DNA from: Pseudomonas borbori | GTDB taxonomy: Bacteria > Pseudomonadota > Gammaproteobacteria > Pseudomonadales > Pseudomonadaceae | Length of the DNA stretch: 64,000 nucleotides | Direction: 5' to 3' | Assembly: GCF_900115555.1 (NCBI RefSeq) | Contig: NZ_FOWX01000013.1 | Span: forward strand, 62,001-126,000 | In this document: positions 27,424-36,165 of the stretch, piece by piece | Numbering within the stretch: the first letter of the stretch is position 1 | Layout: every line of letters starts with the position of its first letter | Made by a program: the position numbers and the translations under genes | Notes under the pieces: model-generated | Told to the model about the DNA's origin: nothing | The model's database searches: none | Seen by the model: only the letters and a program-made list of their open reading frames with translations

Positions 27424-27496
27424 CCGTAGGAGCGGGCCATGCCCGCGAAAAGGCAATAGCCGGAAAATCGATCGCACGCATGGCGTGCTCCTACGG
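27424..27496. repeat. REPIN (inverted pair of REP sequences)
   Basis: The left unit CCGTAGGAGCGGGCCATGCC, continuing CGCGA (27424-27448), and the right unit CGCACGCATGGCGTGCTCCTACGG-like arm (27473-27496) face each other. The outer 10 bp are perfect complements. REP sequences of the GTAGGAGCGGGC type are abundant in Pseudomonas. The right end supplies the TAG stop codon of the leftward HxlR gene. Confidence 0.85.
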
Positions 27497-27994
27497 TTTT
27501 TCTCCACTCCGCTGTACCTGCCAATGCGCCGGCAGCAATTGCCCCTTGAACGCCGGCGCCTCCTCCAGCACTACAGCGCCCGGCTGCAGCGCCTCGCCGC
27601 ATTCCGAGCAGACCAGCACCCCGTGCATCGGCTGGCCACAGTGGCTGTGCCGATGACGAATCGGCGCGCCTTCGGCGCCGCTCATATGGCGGTCGCCCCA
27701 GTTGACCAGGGCCAGCACGGCGGGATACAGGTCGCGGCCCTTGTCGCTCAGGCGGTATTCCTCGCGCAACGGCCGCTGCTGATAGGCGACCTTGTCCAGC
27801 ACCCCGGCTTCGACCAGCTTCTTCAGGCGTTCGGCCAGCACATGACGGGTCACGCCCAGGCGTTTTTCGAATTCGTCGAAACGCCGGATACCGAGAAAAC
27901 ATTCACGCAACAGCAGCAGGGTCCAGCGGTCACCGACCACCGACAGGGTGCGGGCCAGGGAACAGGGTTGTTGCTCGAGTTCTTCCCAACGCAT
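27491..27994 (-). CDS. HxlR-family winged helix-turn-helix regulator with C-terminal zinc-ribbon-like cysteines
   Basis: Transcriptional regulator of 167 residues. The HxlR winged helix spans about residues 8-105, beginning with PCSLARTLSVVGDRWTLLLL. Cys11 is at the position that serves as a redox or electrophile switch in YodB/HypR-type members. The tail has HCGQ and CSECGE, suggesting a bound metal, and is longer than in minimal HxlR proteins. The gene is divergent from an SDR gene, and the intergenic DNA holds two GGTTCCAAAA repeats likely to be its operators. The inducer is unknown. The stop codon lies inside a REP sequence. Confidence 0.88.
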   Translation of the reverse strand: MRWEELEQQPCSLARTLSVVGDRWTLLLLRECFLGIRRFDEFEKRLGVTRHVLAERLKKLVEAGVLDKVAYQQRPLREEYRLSDKGRDLYPAVLALVNWGDRHMSGAEGAPIRHRHSHCGQPMHGVLVCSECGEALQPGAVVLEEAPAFKGQLLPAHWQVQRSGEKP

Positions 27995-28029
27995 TGCACA
28001 GCCTCCAATCAGGAATGGCTCACCATAGC

Positions 28030-28082
28030 TTGACAGGTTCCAAAATGGAACCGACTATCGAGCAAGGTTCCAAAACAGAACT
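28030..28082 (+). promoter_or_regulatory. SDR promoter with HxlR operator-like repeats
   Basis: A perfect -35 TTGACA (28030-28035) is followed by the palindrome GGTTCCAAAATGGAACC (28036-28052), which exactly fills the 17-bp spacer. A weak -10 GACTAT (28053-28058) comes next. A second, imperfect copy GGTTCCAAAACAGAACT starts 30 bp later, at 28066, which is three helical turns. Binding by the divergent HxlR protein is inferred. Confidence 0.7.
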
Positions 28083-28096
28083 AACGGAGAGGCGCA

Positions 28097-28825
28097 ATGG
28101 CTGAACGCAAAGCAATCCTGGTGATGGGCGCCGGCGACGCAACCGGCGGCGCCATCGCCAGCCGCTTCGCCCGCGAGGGCTATGTCGCCTGTGTGGCCCG
28201 CCGCCACGCGGACAAACTGGCGCCGCTGGTCGCCGCCATCGAGACCGCAGGCGGCACGGCGCGGGCCTTCGGCTGCGATGCGCGGGTCGAGGCCGAGGTG
28301 ATCGAACTGTTCGCCAGCATCGAGCGCGAGGTCGGCCCGCTGGAGGCGGTGGTGTTCAATATCGGCGCCAATGTGCAATTTTCCATCACCGAGACCAGCG
28401 AGCGGGTCTATCGCAAGGTCTGGGAGATGGCCGCCCTGGCCGGTTTCCTCACCGGTCGTGAAGCGGCGAAAGTCATGCTGCCACGCGCCCGCGGCAGCAT
28501 CATCTTTACCGGCGCCACCGCCTCCCTGCGCGGGCGAGCCAATTTTTCCGCCTTCGCCGGCGCCAAGTTCGCCTTGCGCGCCCTGGCCCAGAGCATGGCC
28601 CGCGAACTGGGTCCGCAGGGCATCCATGTCGCCCACCCGATCATCGATGGCGCCATCGACACCGTCTTTATCCGCGAAAGCTTCCCCGAGCTGTACCAGC
28701 GCAAGGAACAGGACGGCATCCTCAACCCCGAGCACATCGCCGAGACCTACTGGCAGATCCATTGCCAGCCACGCGACTGCTGGGTGCACGAACTGGATCT
28801 GCGCCCGTGGACGGAAACCTTCTGA
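28097..28825 (+). CDS. SDR-family oxidoreductase-like protein with Phe in place of the catalytic Tyr
   Basis: Short-chain dehydrogenase/reductase fold, 242 residues. The dinucleotide loop is GAGDATGG at residues 11-18, a variant of TGxxxGxG. The usual Ser-Tyr-Lys site is altered: the YxxxK position reads FAGAK with Phe153 and Lys157, and the preceding strand reads FTGATAS. It is therefore either a non-classical reductase or a binding protein. It is driven from a promoter bearing HxlR-type repeats and precedes a glutathione-dependent isomerase-like gene, which suggests a small detoxification module. Substrate unknown. Confidence 0.85.
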   Translation: MAERKAILVMGAGDATGGAIASRFAREGYVACVARRHADKLAPLVAAIETAGGTARAFGCDARVEAEVIELFASIEREVGPLEAVVFNIGANVQFSITETSERVYRKVWEMAALAGFLTGREAAKVMLPRARGSIIFTGATASLRGRANFSAFAGAKFALRALAQSMARELGPQGIHVAHPIIDGAIDTVFIRESFPELYQRKEQDGILNPEHIAETYWQIHCQPRDCWVHELDLRPWTETF

Positions 28826-28906
28826 ACCTCCGACCTTGCCAACCCGTAACCCGGATTGCATCCGAGCGACGGACTGGGCCAGAGCCCCAACCAGCAGGAA
28901 AAAACG

Positions 28907-29500
28907 ATGAGCAAGAATGTGGAGTTTTTCTTCGACTTCGGCAGCCCGACCAGCTATCTGGCCTGGACCCAGTTACCGCGTATCGCCGAAGCGGCCGGGG
29001 CGCAGATCCTCTGGCGGCCGATGCTGCTCGGCGGCGTGTTCAAGGCCAGCGGCAACCAGTCGCCGGTGAGCATCCCGGCCAAGGGTCGCTACATGCTGCA
29101 GGATCTGGCCCGCTTCGCCAGACGCTACGGCGTGCCCCTGGCGTTCAACCCGCACTTCCCGATCAATACCCTGCAGCTGATGCGCGGCGCCGTCGGTTAC
29201 CTCGGCTCGGAGCGGTTCCAGCCCTATGTACAGGCGGTCTTCGAGGCACTCTGGGTGCGCCAGCAGAACCTCGCTAAAGCCGAGGTCGTCGCCGCGGTGC
29301 TGAGCGCCGCCGGCCTGGATACCGCCGAATTCGAGCGACTGGTCGGCGACGAAGCGGTCAAGCAACGGCTCAAGGACAACACCGAGAAAGCGCTCGGGCG
29401 TGGCGTATTCGGCGCCCCGACGTTCTTCGTCGGCAGCCAGATGTTCTTCGGCCAGGACCGCCTCGACTTCGTCGCCGAGGCGCTCGCCCAACAAGCCTGA
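28907..29500 (+). CDS. 2-hydroxychromene-2-carboxylate isomerase-like protein (DsbA/GST-kappa fold)
   Basis: Protein of 197 residues with the DsbA-like thioredoxin fold shared by 2-hydroxychromene-2-carboxylate isomerase (NahD) and kappa-class GST. The N terminus has FFFDFGSPTSYLAW with the family Ser at the glutathione-activating position, and the C terminus has GVFGAPTFFVGSQMFFGQDRL. There is no CxxC, so it is not a disulfide oxidase. NahD acts in naphthalene breakdown, but no other aromatic-degradation genes are here, so the physiological substrate is open. It probably follows the SDR gene in one transcript; the 81-bp gap contains a CCGGATTGCATCCG repeat fragment. Confidence 0.88.
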   Translation: MSKNVEFFFDFGSPTSYLAWTQLPRIAEAAGAQILWRPMLLGGVFKASGNQSPVSIPAKGRYMLQDLARFARRYGVPLAFNPHFPINTLQLMRGAVGYLGSERFQPYVQAVFEALWVRQQNLAKAEVVAAVLSAAGLDTAEFERLVGDEAVKQRLKDNTEKALGRGVFGAPTFFVGSQMFFGQDRLDFVAEALAQQA

Positions 29501-29581
29501 AAGACAATCCGGCCAGGCCACAGGGTGCAACTCTGCGACAGCCGCGTTAATGTCACCGGTTTCCACCCGGAGCCAACGACC

Positions 29582-29998
29582 ATGCGCCCCTTGACCATCG
29601 ATCTGGCGCGCCTCGAACAGGCCCTGCTCAGCCAGGACGCCGGCGAACGCTACCTGGACCTGGCAACCGGCAGCGTGCTGCGCGTCGCCCCCGGCGCGCC
29701 CGCACCGGGAACCGAGGAGAAATACGACGTCCAGCCCGACCGCTACCTGGCCATAGCCCCCCTGGACCTGGACGAGCTGCTGGCCATGCGCGCAGCCTTT
29801 CTGTTCGGCCTGCACGACCCGCACGCGCACACCCTGCTCAGCCATGCTCTGAGCGGACGCCGGCCCTTGCCTACCTTCGACTATGAGCTGGAAAAGCTGC
29901 CGCAGCTGCAGCCCGCCTGGCAGGCTTTTCAGGCCCGCCAGGCGCGCGAACGGGCCCTCGAGTGGCTAGACAGCAATGGCCTCGAGGCCGCGGACTAG
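29582..29998 (+). CDS. UPF0158 family protein
   Basis: Uncharacterised cytoplasmic protein of 138 residues. Features are a beta-rich N-terminal part (YLDLATGSVLRVAPG), an acidic helix with DLDELLAMRAAFLFGL, and a helical C terminus with many Arg and Leu residues (QARQARERALEWLDSNG). The family is found in Pseudomonas next to rsmE-region genes. The ATG at 29582 follows a CGGAGCC ribosome site. No function is known. Confidence 0.8.
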   Translation: MRPLTIDLARLEQALLSQDAGERYLDLATGSVLRVAPGAPAPGTEEKYDVQPDRYLAIAPLDLDELLAMRAAFLFGLHDPHAHTLLSHALSGRRPLPTFDYELEKLPQLQPAWQAFQARQARERALEWLDSNGLEAAD

Positions 29999-30025
29999 CC
30001 TGGCGGACGGTTGCAGAGCCCCGCC

Positions 30026-30670
30026 TCAGACACTCAACCAGCCGCGCTCCAGTGCATATTTCACCAGCCCGGCCGGGGTATCGACGCCCAGCTTGCGCCT
30101 AATGCTCAGCCTATGGGTTTCGACGGTGCGCACGCTGATCTCGAGCAGGCGCGCGATGGCCTTGTTGCTCAGGCCCTGTGCGAGCATCTGCAGCACCTCG
30201 CGCTCACGCGGGGTCAGCTCGTCGTCGGCGCTCGGCGGGCTGACGGTTTTCTCCAGCAGGTCGGCACTGTAGTAGGTACCGCCGGCGGCAATCGCATCGA
30301 TGGCAGCGACTATTTCCCGTGAGGCGGCATCCTTCAGCACATAGCCGCGGGCGCCGGCACGGATCGAGCTGGTCACGTATTCGGCGTGGTCGTACATGCT
30401 CAGGATCAGGATCTGCATGCCCGGGTACTGACGACAGAGGATCTCGGTCAGCTGCAGGCCGGTCATGTCTTTCATGCCGATGTCGACCAGCAGCAGGTCC
30501 GGGCGCACCTGGCCGACCAGGATCAGCGCCTCGGCGCCGCTGCTGGCCTCGCCCACCACCTCCAGCTGCGGCATGGCCGCCAACAGCCCGCGCAGGCCGT
30601 CGCGCACCAGCTCGTGGTCATCGACCAGGGCGACACGGATGGGTTGGCGATCTTCGGATAGGTTGGACAT
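30026..30670 (-). CDS. NarL/FixJ-family response regulator
   Basis: DNA-binding output of a two-component system, 214 residues. The receiver domain (residues 10-130) has the acidic pair DD at 17-18, the phosphoacceptor Asp63 in LLLVDIG, and a Lys in LKDAAS. The C-terminal LuxR-type helix-turn-helix (LTPREREVLQMLAQGLSN, then RTVETHR) completes it. It lies 3 bp downstream of its histidine kinase gene, so they form one operon. Targets are unknown. Confidence 0.93.
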   Translation of the reverse strand: MSNLSEDRQPIRVALVDDHELVRDGLRGLLAAMPQLEVVGEASSGAEALILVGQVRPDLLLVDIGMKDMTGLQLTEILCRQYPGMQILILSMYDHAEYVTSSIRAGARGYVLKDAASREIVAAIDAIAAGGTYYSADLLEKTVSPPSADDELTPREREVLQMLAQGLSNKAIARLLEISVRTVETHRLSIRRKLGVDTPAGLVKYALERGWLSV

Positions 30671-30673
30671 GAC

Positions 30674-32023
30674 TCACCCCGGTAACGGCAGACTCACCAT
30701 CAGCTCGGTGCGGCCTGGCGTGGAAGATAAGGTAAAACGGCCACCCAGGTGCTCGACCCGCTCGCGCATGTTGCGCAAGCCGATGCCGCTACTGCGCCCC
30801 TGCTCGATCCGGGCGATGTCGAAGCCGACGCCATCATCGCGCACCCGCAGCTGCACGGTCGAGCCCTCCTGCTCCAGCGCGATGCTGACCCGGTGGGCAC
30901 GGGAGTGGCGCGCGATATTGGCCAGCGCCTCCTGCACGATGCGAAACAGGGCGACCGACTCGCCATCGGGCAGACGCGGCATGTCCAGGCTCTGCCGGTA
31001 TTCGACCAGCAGCCCGCTGCGTTGCTCGAACTCGACCGCCAACTGGCCAATGGCCGCCGGCAGGCCGAAGCTGTCCAGCAGCGAGGGGCGCAGATCATGG
31101 GAGATGCGCCGCACCTCGGCGATCGCCCCGCCGAGGCGCGCCAGCCCGCCGCGCAGCGTTTCCAACGCCTGGCTGCGGCCGCTTTCCAGCTCGTGACAGG
31201 CCAGTTCGAGGCGGTACTTGACCGACACCAGCAACTGGCTGATGCCGTCGTGCAGCTCGCGGGAAACCCGCGAACGCTCCTCCTCCTGGGAACTGACGAT
31301 GCGTTGCGCCAACAACTGCAGCTTGCGGTCGGCCAGGCGCTGCTCGCTGACATTCAGGGTCAGCCCAGCGGCCGACACCAGCAGCACCGCCACCAGCGCC
31401 ACGCCGGCCAGCGCCCACATGGTGCTGCGGATGTTCTCCGTCACCTTGGCCCGCGCCTGCTGGGTGGCCAGTTCGACATCATCGAGATAGAGGCCGGTGC
31501 CGATCATCCAGTCCCAGCGCTCGAGCATTACCACGTAGGCGAGCTTTTCGGTCAGTTGGCCGGAGGAAGGTTTCTCCCATTGATAGCGCTGGAAGCCGTC
31601 GCCGCTGCGCGCGCTGAGCAACAGCGCCTGGATCGCCTGCACCCAATGCGGATTGGTCATGTTCACCAGGTCGCGACCGATCAACTCCGGCTGGCGTGGG
31701 TGCATCAGGTTGCGCCCCTTGCCGTCGTAGACGAAGAAATAGCCATCGCTGCCGTAATCGAGGCCGAGCAAGATGCTCAGCACCTGCTGCTGGGTGACGG
31801 CATCGTCGCGACCGCTGGCATACAGCGGCGCAACCGCGCTCAAGCCCAGCTCGACATAGTTCTTCAGCTCGGCCTTCTTGCTGGCGATGATGCTGGTCTC
31901 GATCAGCAATTCCTGCTGCTCGCCCAGGCGCTGGGCATGCGTCAGCACCAGCGCGCCGATCACGGCAATGGCCAGCAGCAGCGGCAGAATGGCGAGGGCG
32001 ACGATCTTCTGTTTGAGTTGCAT
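30674..32023 (-). CDS. Cache-domain sensor histidine kinase (NarL-type, HisKA_3)
   Basis: Inner-membrane sensor kinase of 449 residues. One transmembrane helix lies at about residues 6-26. A periplasmic Cache domain follows (GSDGYFFVYDGKGRNLMHP), then a second helix around residue 190. The HisKA_3 dimerisation domain comes next with His258 in SRELHDGISQLL, and a HATPase_c domain with DDGVGFD and GIGLRNMRER comes last. Cache domains commonly bind small organic acids or amines; the ligand is not deducible. I chose ATG 32023 because longer starts would overlap dtd. Confidence 0.9.
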   Translation of the reverse strand: MQLKQKIVALAILPLLLAIAVIGALVLTHAQRLGEQQELLIETSIIASKKAELKNYVELGLSAVAPLYASGRDDAVTQQQVLSILLGLDYGSDGYFFVYDGKGRNLMHPRQPELIGRDLVNMTNPHWVQAIQALLLSARSGDGFQRYQWEKPSSGQLTEKLAYVVMLERWDWMIGTGLYLDDVELATQQARAKVTENIRSTMWALAGVALVAVLLVSAAGLTLNVSEQRLADRKLQLLAQRIVSSQEEERSRVSRELHDGISQLLVSVKYRLELACHELESGRSQALETLRGGLARLGGAIAEVRRISHDLRPSLLDSFGLPAAIGQLAVEFEQRSGLLVEYRQSLDMPRLPDGESVALFRIVQEALANIARHSRAHRVSIALEQEGSTVQLRVRDDGVGFDIARIEQGRSSGIGLRNMRERVEHLGGRFTLSSTPGRTELMVSLPLPG

Positions 32024-32123
32024 GGGGGCCGTTGCTGGCGCGGTGGTTGACGAAGAGGGTGCGGAGTTCCAGCAAAGCAGATCTGGCGGGCGGCTCATCA
32101 GCGGCGCTCGCCAGAGCATGCCT

Positions 32124-32561
32124 TCAGACTTCAAGCAGAAAGGTCACCGGGCCGTCGTTGACCAGATGCACCTGCATGTCGGCACCGAAGCAGCCGCAGG
32201 CGACCGGCGCATGCTTGAGCCGGGCCTGCTCGACCAGCAACTCGAACAACGCGGCGCCCAGGGCTGGCGGCGCCGCTGTGGAAAAACTCGGGCGCAGACC
32301 GTTGCGCGTGTCGGCTGCCAGGGTGAACTGCGAGATCAGCAGCAGGCCGCCGCCGACATCGCCGAGCGACAGGTTCATCTTGCCGTCGGCATCGCCGAAT
32401 ATCCGGTAGTTGAGCAGCTTGTGCAGCAGCTTGGCGACGCTGGCCGGATCGTCCTGCGGCTCGACCGCGACCAGGGCCAGCAGGCCCCTATCGATGGCGC
32501 CGACGACCTCGCCGGCGACTTCCACCCGCGCGCCACTGACCCGCTGGATCAGCGCCTTCAT
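32124..32561 (-). CDS. dtd: D-aminoacyl-tRNA deacylase
   Basis: Quality-control hydrolase of 145 residues that removes D-amino acids and glycine wrongly attached to tRNA. The motif LLISQFTL and the C-terminal [11 protein letters not shown] (a variant of the cross-subunit GP motif) define the family. The start overlaps the pip stop by 4 bp, so pip-dtd form one leftward unit. Confidence 0.96.
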   Translation of the reverse strand: MKALIQRVSGARVEVAGEVVGAIDRGLLALVAVEPQDDPASVAKLLHKLLNYRIFGDADGKMNLSLGDVGGGLLLISQFTLAADTRNGLRPSFSTAAPPALGAALFELLVEQARLKHAPVACGCFGADMQVHLVNDGPVTFLLEV

Positions 32562-33529
32562 GCTTCGTCGGGCGCCAGGTCGAGCAGGCGCCGGGCGATC
32601 TGGTCGGCCGCCCGCACCAGGGCGTCGGTGATGCCCACTTCGGAGGCGGCGTGGCCAGCATCGCGGATGATCTGCAGCTCGCTGTTGGGCCAGGCCTGGT
32701 GCAGGTCCCAGGCGTTGTCCAGGGGGCAGATCACGTCATAGCGACCATGCACGATCACCCCGGGCAGGTGGGCGATCTTCGGCATGTCGCGGAGCAACTG
32801 GTCGGCCTCGAGGAAGGCGTTGTTGACGAAGTAGTGGCACTCGAGCCGGGCGATCGACAGCGCCCGGTGCGAATCGTTGAAACGCTCGACCACCTGCGGA
32901 TTCGGTCGCAGGGTGGCGGTACGCCCTTCCCAGTTCGACCAGGCCTTGGCCGCGTGCATCTGGGCGATCTGGTCGGAACCGGTCAGGCGCTTGTAGAACG
33001 CCTGCATCAACTCGCCACGCTCCTCGGCCGGAATCGGCGCCAGGTAATCCTGCCAGTAGTCGGGGAACAGGCGGCTGGCGCCTTCCTGGTAGAACCAGTG
33101 GAACTCCTGGGGACGACAGAGGAAGATGCCGCGCAGGATCAGCGCGTGCACCCGCTCGGGGTGGCGCTGGGCGTAGGCCAGCGCCAGGGTCGAGCCCCAG
33201 GAGCCGCCGAACAGCACCCACTTGTCGATGCCCAGGTGCTCGCGGATGCGCTCCAGGTCGGCGACCAGATCCCAGGTGGTGTTGTTTTCCAGGCTCGCAT
33301 GGGGGGTGGAGCGCCCGCAGCCGCGCTGGTCGAAGGTGACGATGCGGTACAGGTTGGGATCGAAGAAGCGCCGGCTCAGGGCATCGCAACCGGCGCCCGG
33401 GCCACCGTGAATGAACACCACCGGCAGACCCTCCGGCGTACCGCTCTCGTCCACATAGAGCACGTGCGGCGCCTCTACCGCCAGTTCATGGCGGGCGTAG
33501 GGTTTGATCTCCGGATACAAAGTCTGCAT
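32558..33529 (-). CDS. pip: Proline iminopeptidase
   Basis: Alpha/beta-hydrolase peptidase of 323 residues that releases N-terminal proline from peptides. Motifs visible are the oxyanion [16 protein letters not shown], the nucleophile elbow GGSWGS, and a C-terminal His in RDAGHAASE. The ATG is at 33529. It leads into dtd with a 4-bp overlap and is divergent from a small lipoprotein gene. Confidence 0.95.
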   Translation of the reverse strand: MQTLYPEIKPYARHELAVEAPHVLYVDESGTPEGLPVVFIHGGPGAGCDALSRRFFDPNLYRIVTFDQRGCGRSTPHASLENNTTWDLVADLERIREHLGIDKWVLFGGSWGSTLALAYAQRHPERVHALILRGIFLCRPQEFHWFYQEGASRLFPDYWQDYLAPIPAEERGELMQAFYKRLTGSDQIAQMHAAKAWSNWEGRTATLRPNPQVVERFNDSHRALSIARLECHYFVNNAFLEADQLLRDMPKIAHLPGVIVHGRYDVICPLDNAWDLHQAWPNSELQIIRDAGHAASEVGITDALVRAADQIARRLLDLAPDEA

Positions 33530-33637
33530 GGTGCACTCCTGGATGTATACGTGGGGTACGGCGCCAACTCGTGTGCAAACGGCCCGCTAGCGCTTCCCGC
33601 TCTGCCTCGCATCATAACCATGTAAAAGGAATTGAGC

Positions 33638-34072
33638 ATGTCGGCTCGGCAATTTGCCCTACCTTTCGTGATGCTTCTCGCCCTGCTGACGGGCTGCGGG
33701 GCCAAGGATGACCCGCAGGCGAGCCTGGAAGCAGCGGTGCAACAGTTGCAGGACAACCTGGAAGCGAAAGACAGCGGCGCCGTCCTCGAGCAACTGCACC
33801 CGCAGTTTTCCGCCCAGCAGGAATTCGACCGCGACTGGGCCAGGCGCACCATGGCCCTGCTGTTTCTGCGGCACAAGCACGTCCGGGTGATCGCCCTCAG
33901 CAAGAATAGCCGCCTCGACCCGACTTACCGCGACAAAGGCCACAGCCAGGCGCAGGTCGCCCTGACCGGGGCCGAAGGCCTGATCCCCGACAGCGCGCGG
34001 CACTACGGGGTCAAGCTGGAGTGGTGGCGGGAAGGCGATGAATGGCGACTGGCGCGCTTGCGCTGGGAATGA
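33638..34072 (+). CDS. Predicted lipoprotein, NTF2-like fold, function unknown
   Basis: Exported protein of 144 residues. The signal peptide ends in the lipobox LLTGC with Cys at about residue 22. The mature part resembles small NTF2-like or SnoaL-type periplasmic domains (LEAAVQQLQDNLEAKDSGAV, then a beta-rich WWREGDEWRLARLRWE end). The ATG at 33638 has an AAGGAA ribosome site. It is divergent from pip and convergent with estA. I do not recognise a specific function. Confidence 0.75.
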   Translation: MSARQFALPFVMLLALLTGCGAKDDPQASLEAAVQQLQDNLEAKDSGAVLEQLHPQFSAQQEFDRDWARRTMALLFLRHKHVRVIALSKNSRLDPTYRDKGHSQAQVALTGAEGLIPDSARHYGVKLEWWREGDEWRLARLRWE

Positions 34073-34108
34073 CGCCAACCGCGCCTTTAAGCGCGGCTGG
34101 CTGACGCC

Positions 34109-36043
34109 TTACCAGTCCCAGCTGAGGGACAGGTTCAGGCCATGCTGACGGTCGTCGGTGCCGCGCAAGTGATAGGCCGCGCGCAGCTGCAGCTCCTCGG
34201 CCAGGGCATGGCTGATGCCCAGCCCGGCGAGGGTCTGGCCACTGGCTGGCGTATGCCCCTGCAGCTCGAAGCTGTTGCCGGCTACCGCATTGAGGCCCAG
34301 GCGCAGGTCGCGGCTATCGTCCTCGAACTCCAGCTCGCGGGCGATCTCGGCAAATACCTGGGTCGCCGCGGATAGCTGGTAATTGGCTTGCAGACCCAGA
34401 CCCAGCCGCGTGCTGTCGCGCTGCTGATCGTCGTAGTTGAGCGCCGTCGAACTGGAGCCGTCCTCGCGATAAGCATCCACCTCCACCTTGGCATAGTCAG
34501 CGCTGATGAACGGACTGACCCGCCAGCCCGTGTCGGCATTGGCCAGGTCATAGCCCAGGCGCCCGGACAGGGCCCAGAGCTGGCCATCGCTGTCGCCTTT
34601 CTCGCTGCGCTGGGCGATGCCCAGGGCGAACTGGCGATTGAGGTCGCTGTAATCCAGATGACCGAGACTGAAGCTGGCGTCCGCCCACAGACGACCCTGC
34701 TGATACTGGGCGAAGGCGCTAAGCAGGTAGCTGCGCAGGTCGTACTCGGAGTCGGCCTCACCCACTTCGAGGGTCTGCTGCTGCAGGCCCAGGGCCAGGC
34801 CCAGGCGCCACTGCTCGCTCAGCCGGTAGCTGCTGCCCAGATTCACGCCCAGGCCATCGCTGTCGCCGCTGGCCACCGCCTCGCCGCGCTCGAACTGCTG
34901 GCGCTGACCGCTGGCAGCGACGAAGCTGCGCCACTGGCCGACGGCTTGCCAGGCACCACGGTCGGCCTGCCATTCGCTGCGCAGTTGCTGCTGGTGACCG
35001 TTGAGGCTGGCCATGGCCATTTCCGGCAACAGGGACACTTCCCAGGGTGCGCCGAGAATCGAATAGATGTAGTCGGCGCTGATCTGCTGCACCGCGGCGG
35101 TGGGGTGCACGCCGTCGTTGAACATCAGGCGGGCCGGGTTCGGCGTGAGCCCGCCGAGACCCCAGGTCGGATCGGCCAGGCAACCGCTGCCGCTGAAGCA
35201 GACATCGGTCTGGCTCACCAGCGGATCGAAACCGTAGGTCGCCAGGTCGCCCTGCACCTCGGCCAGTAGGCCGCGGAAATTCAGGCGGATGACATTGCCG
35301 CCCAGGGCCGCAAGCTGGCTGCCCAGCTCGGCATTGAGCAGGCCCGCGGCGCTCGACCAGGCATCGCGAAAGCCCGAGGCGAAGCCGGCGGGCGTCAGGC
35401 CGACGTCCGGCAGGTCCGAGACGATGATGGTGCGCGCGCCGGCCTGCTGCAGGGCGGCGACCCCCGCCACCAGGTCGGCCGCCGCCGCGGCGGCGCTGGC
35501 CTGATCGGTGACCACGAACTGCAGCACGTCGTTGCCGCCGCCGTTGACATAGAACAAGGCATCGGGATCGACTCGCGGCACATCCACCAGATAACCGTTA
35601 CGGGTCCGAATGGTGCCGCCACCGGCATCCACCACCGAACCATTGACCGCCGTAATCGAATTCAAGATCTGGTCGGTGCGGTAGCCCCCCACCGCATAGT
35701 TAGTGCCATCGGCGTTGCCAGTTAGTATCTGCGGCAGAATGGGCGTCGAGGGCAATGCCTGCAGGCCGAGCAACGACGCCAGACGCTGGGTGGCGACGGC
35801 ATCGAAGTACTCGGTGTTGTTGCTCAGGTAGCTGGGGCCGGTGCGGTTGGTGAAGCGCAAGCCACCAGTCGGATTGCCGCCCAGCAAGGGGCTGCCAAGG
35901 TCGGGAAATTGCCCGCTGTCGCTCAGCGAGTCGCCGAAGATCACCAATTGCGAATAGGGCATGGCCTGCGTCGCGGCGGGCAGGACGGCGAGCAGGACGG
36001 CGAGCAGGACGGCAGCGGTCAGGGTTTTCAAGGTCGGGCTCAT
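34109..36043 (-). CDS. estA: Autotransporter esterase EstA (GDSL lipase/esterase)
   Basis: Outer-membrane esterase of 644 residues. A signal peptide is followed by a GDSL passenger with catalytic Ser39 in FGDSLSDSG, a GGNDVLQ block, and the Asp/His pair in NDGVHPTAA. The C-terminal autotransporter beta-barrel (about residues 380-644) ends in LNLSLSWDW with the terminal aromatic residue needed for insertion. EstA in P. aeruginosa affects rhamnolipid production and motility. The signal peptide is encoded by a 12-bp tandem repeat (LLAVLLAVLPA). The gene sits next to hutG here, unlike in PAO1 as I remember it. Confidence 0.95.
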   Translation of the reverse strand: MSPTLKTLTAAVLLAVLLAVLPAATQAMPYSQLVIFGDSLSDSGQFPDLGSPLLGGNPTGGLRFTNRTGPSYLSNNTEYFDAVATQRLASLLGLQALPSTPILPQILTGNADGTNYAVGGYRTDQILNSITAVNGSVVDAGGGTIRTRNGYLVDVPRVDPDALFYVNGGGNDVLQFVVTDQASAAAAAADLVAGVAALQQAGARTIIVSDLPDVGLTPAGFASGFRDAWSSAAGLLNAELGSQLAALGGNVIRLNFRGLLAEVQGDLATYGFDPLVSQTDVCFSGSGCLADPTWGLGGLTPNPARLMFNDGVHPTAAVQQISADYIYSILGAPWEVSLLPEMAMASLNGHQQQLRSEWQADRGAWQAVGQWRSFVAASGQRQQFERGEAVASGDSDGLGVNLGSSYRLSEQWRLGLALGLQQQTLEVGEADSEYDLRSYLLSAFAQYQQGRLWADASFSLGHLDYSDLNRQFALGIAQRSEKGDSDGQLWALSGRLGYDLANADTGWRVSPFISADYAKVEVDAYREDGSSSTALNYDDQQRDSTRLGLGLQANYQLSAATQVFAEIARELEFEDDSRDLRLGLNAVAGNSFELQGHTPASGQTLAGLGISHALAEELQLRAAYHLRGTDDRQHGLNLSLSWDW

Positions 36044-36165
36044 GGATGCTCCTTCTTATTAGTATTGCCAGAGGGCAAGCATAGAAGAGTATCCAGGCCG
36101 CTCGAACGGCACAGCCACCCAAATGGGTGAGGCGCCGCCGGCCCGCGAGGGAGTCACTGCGCCCG

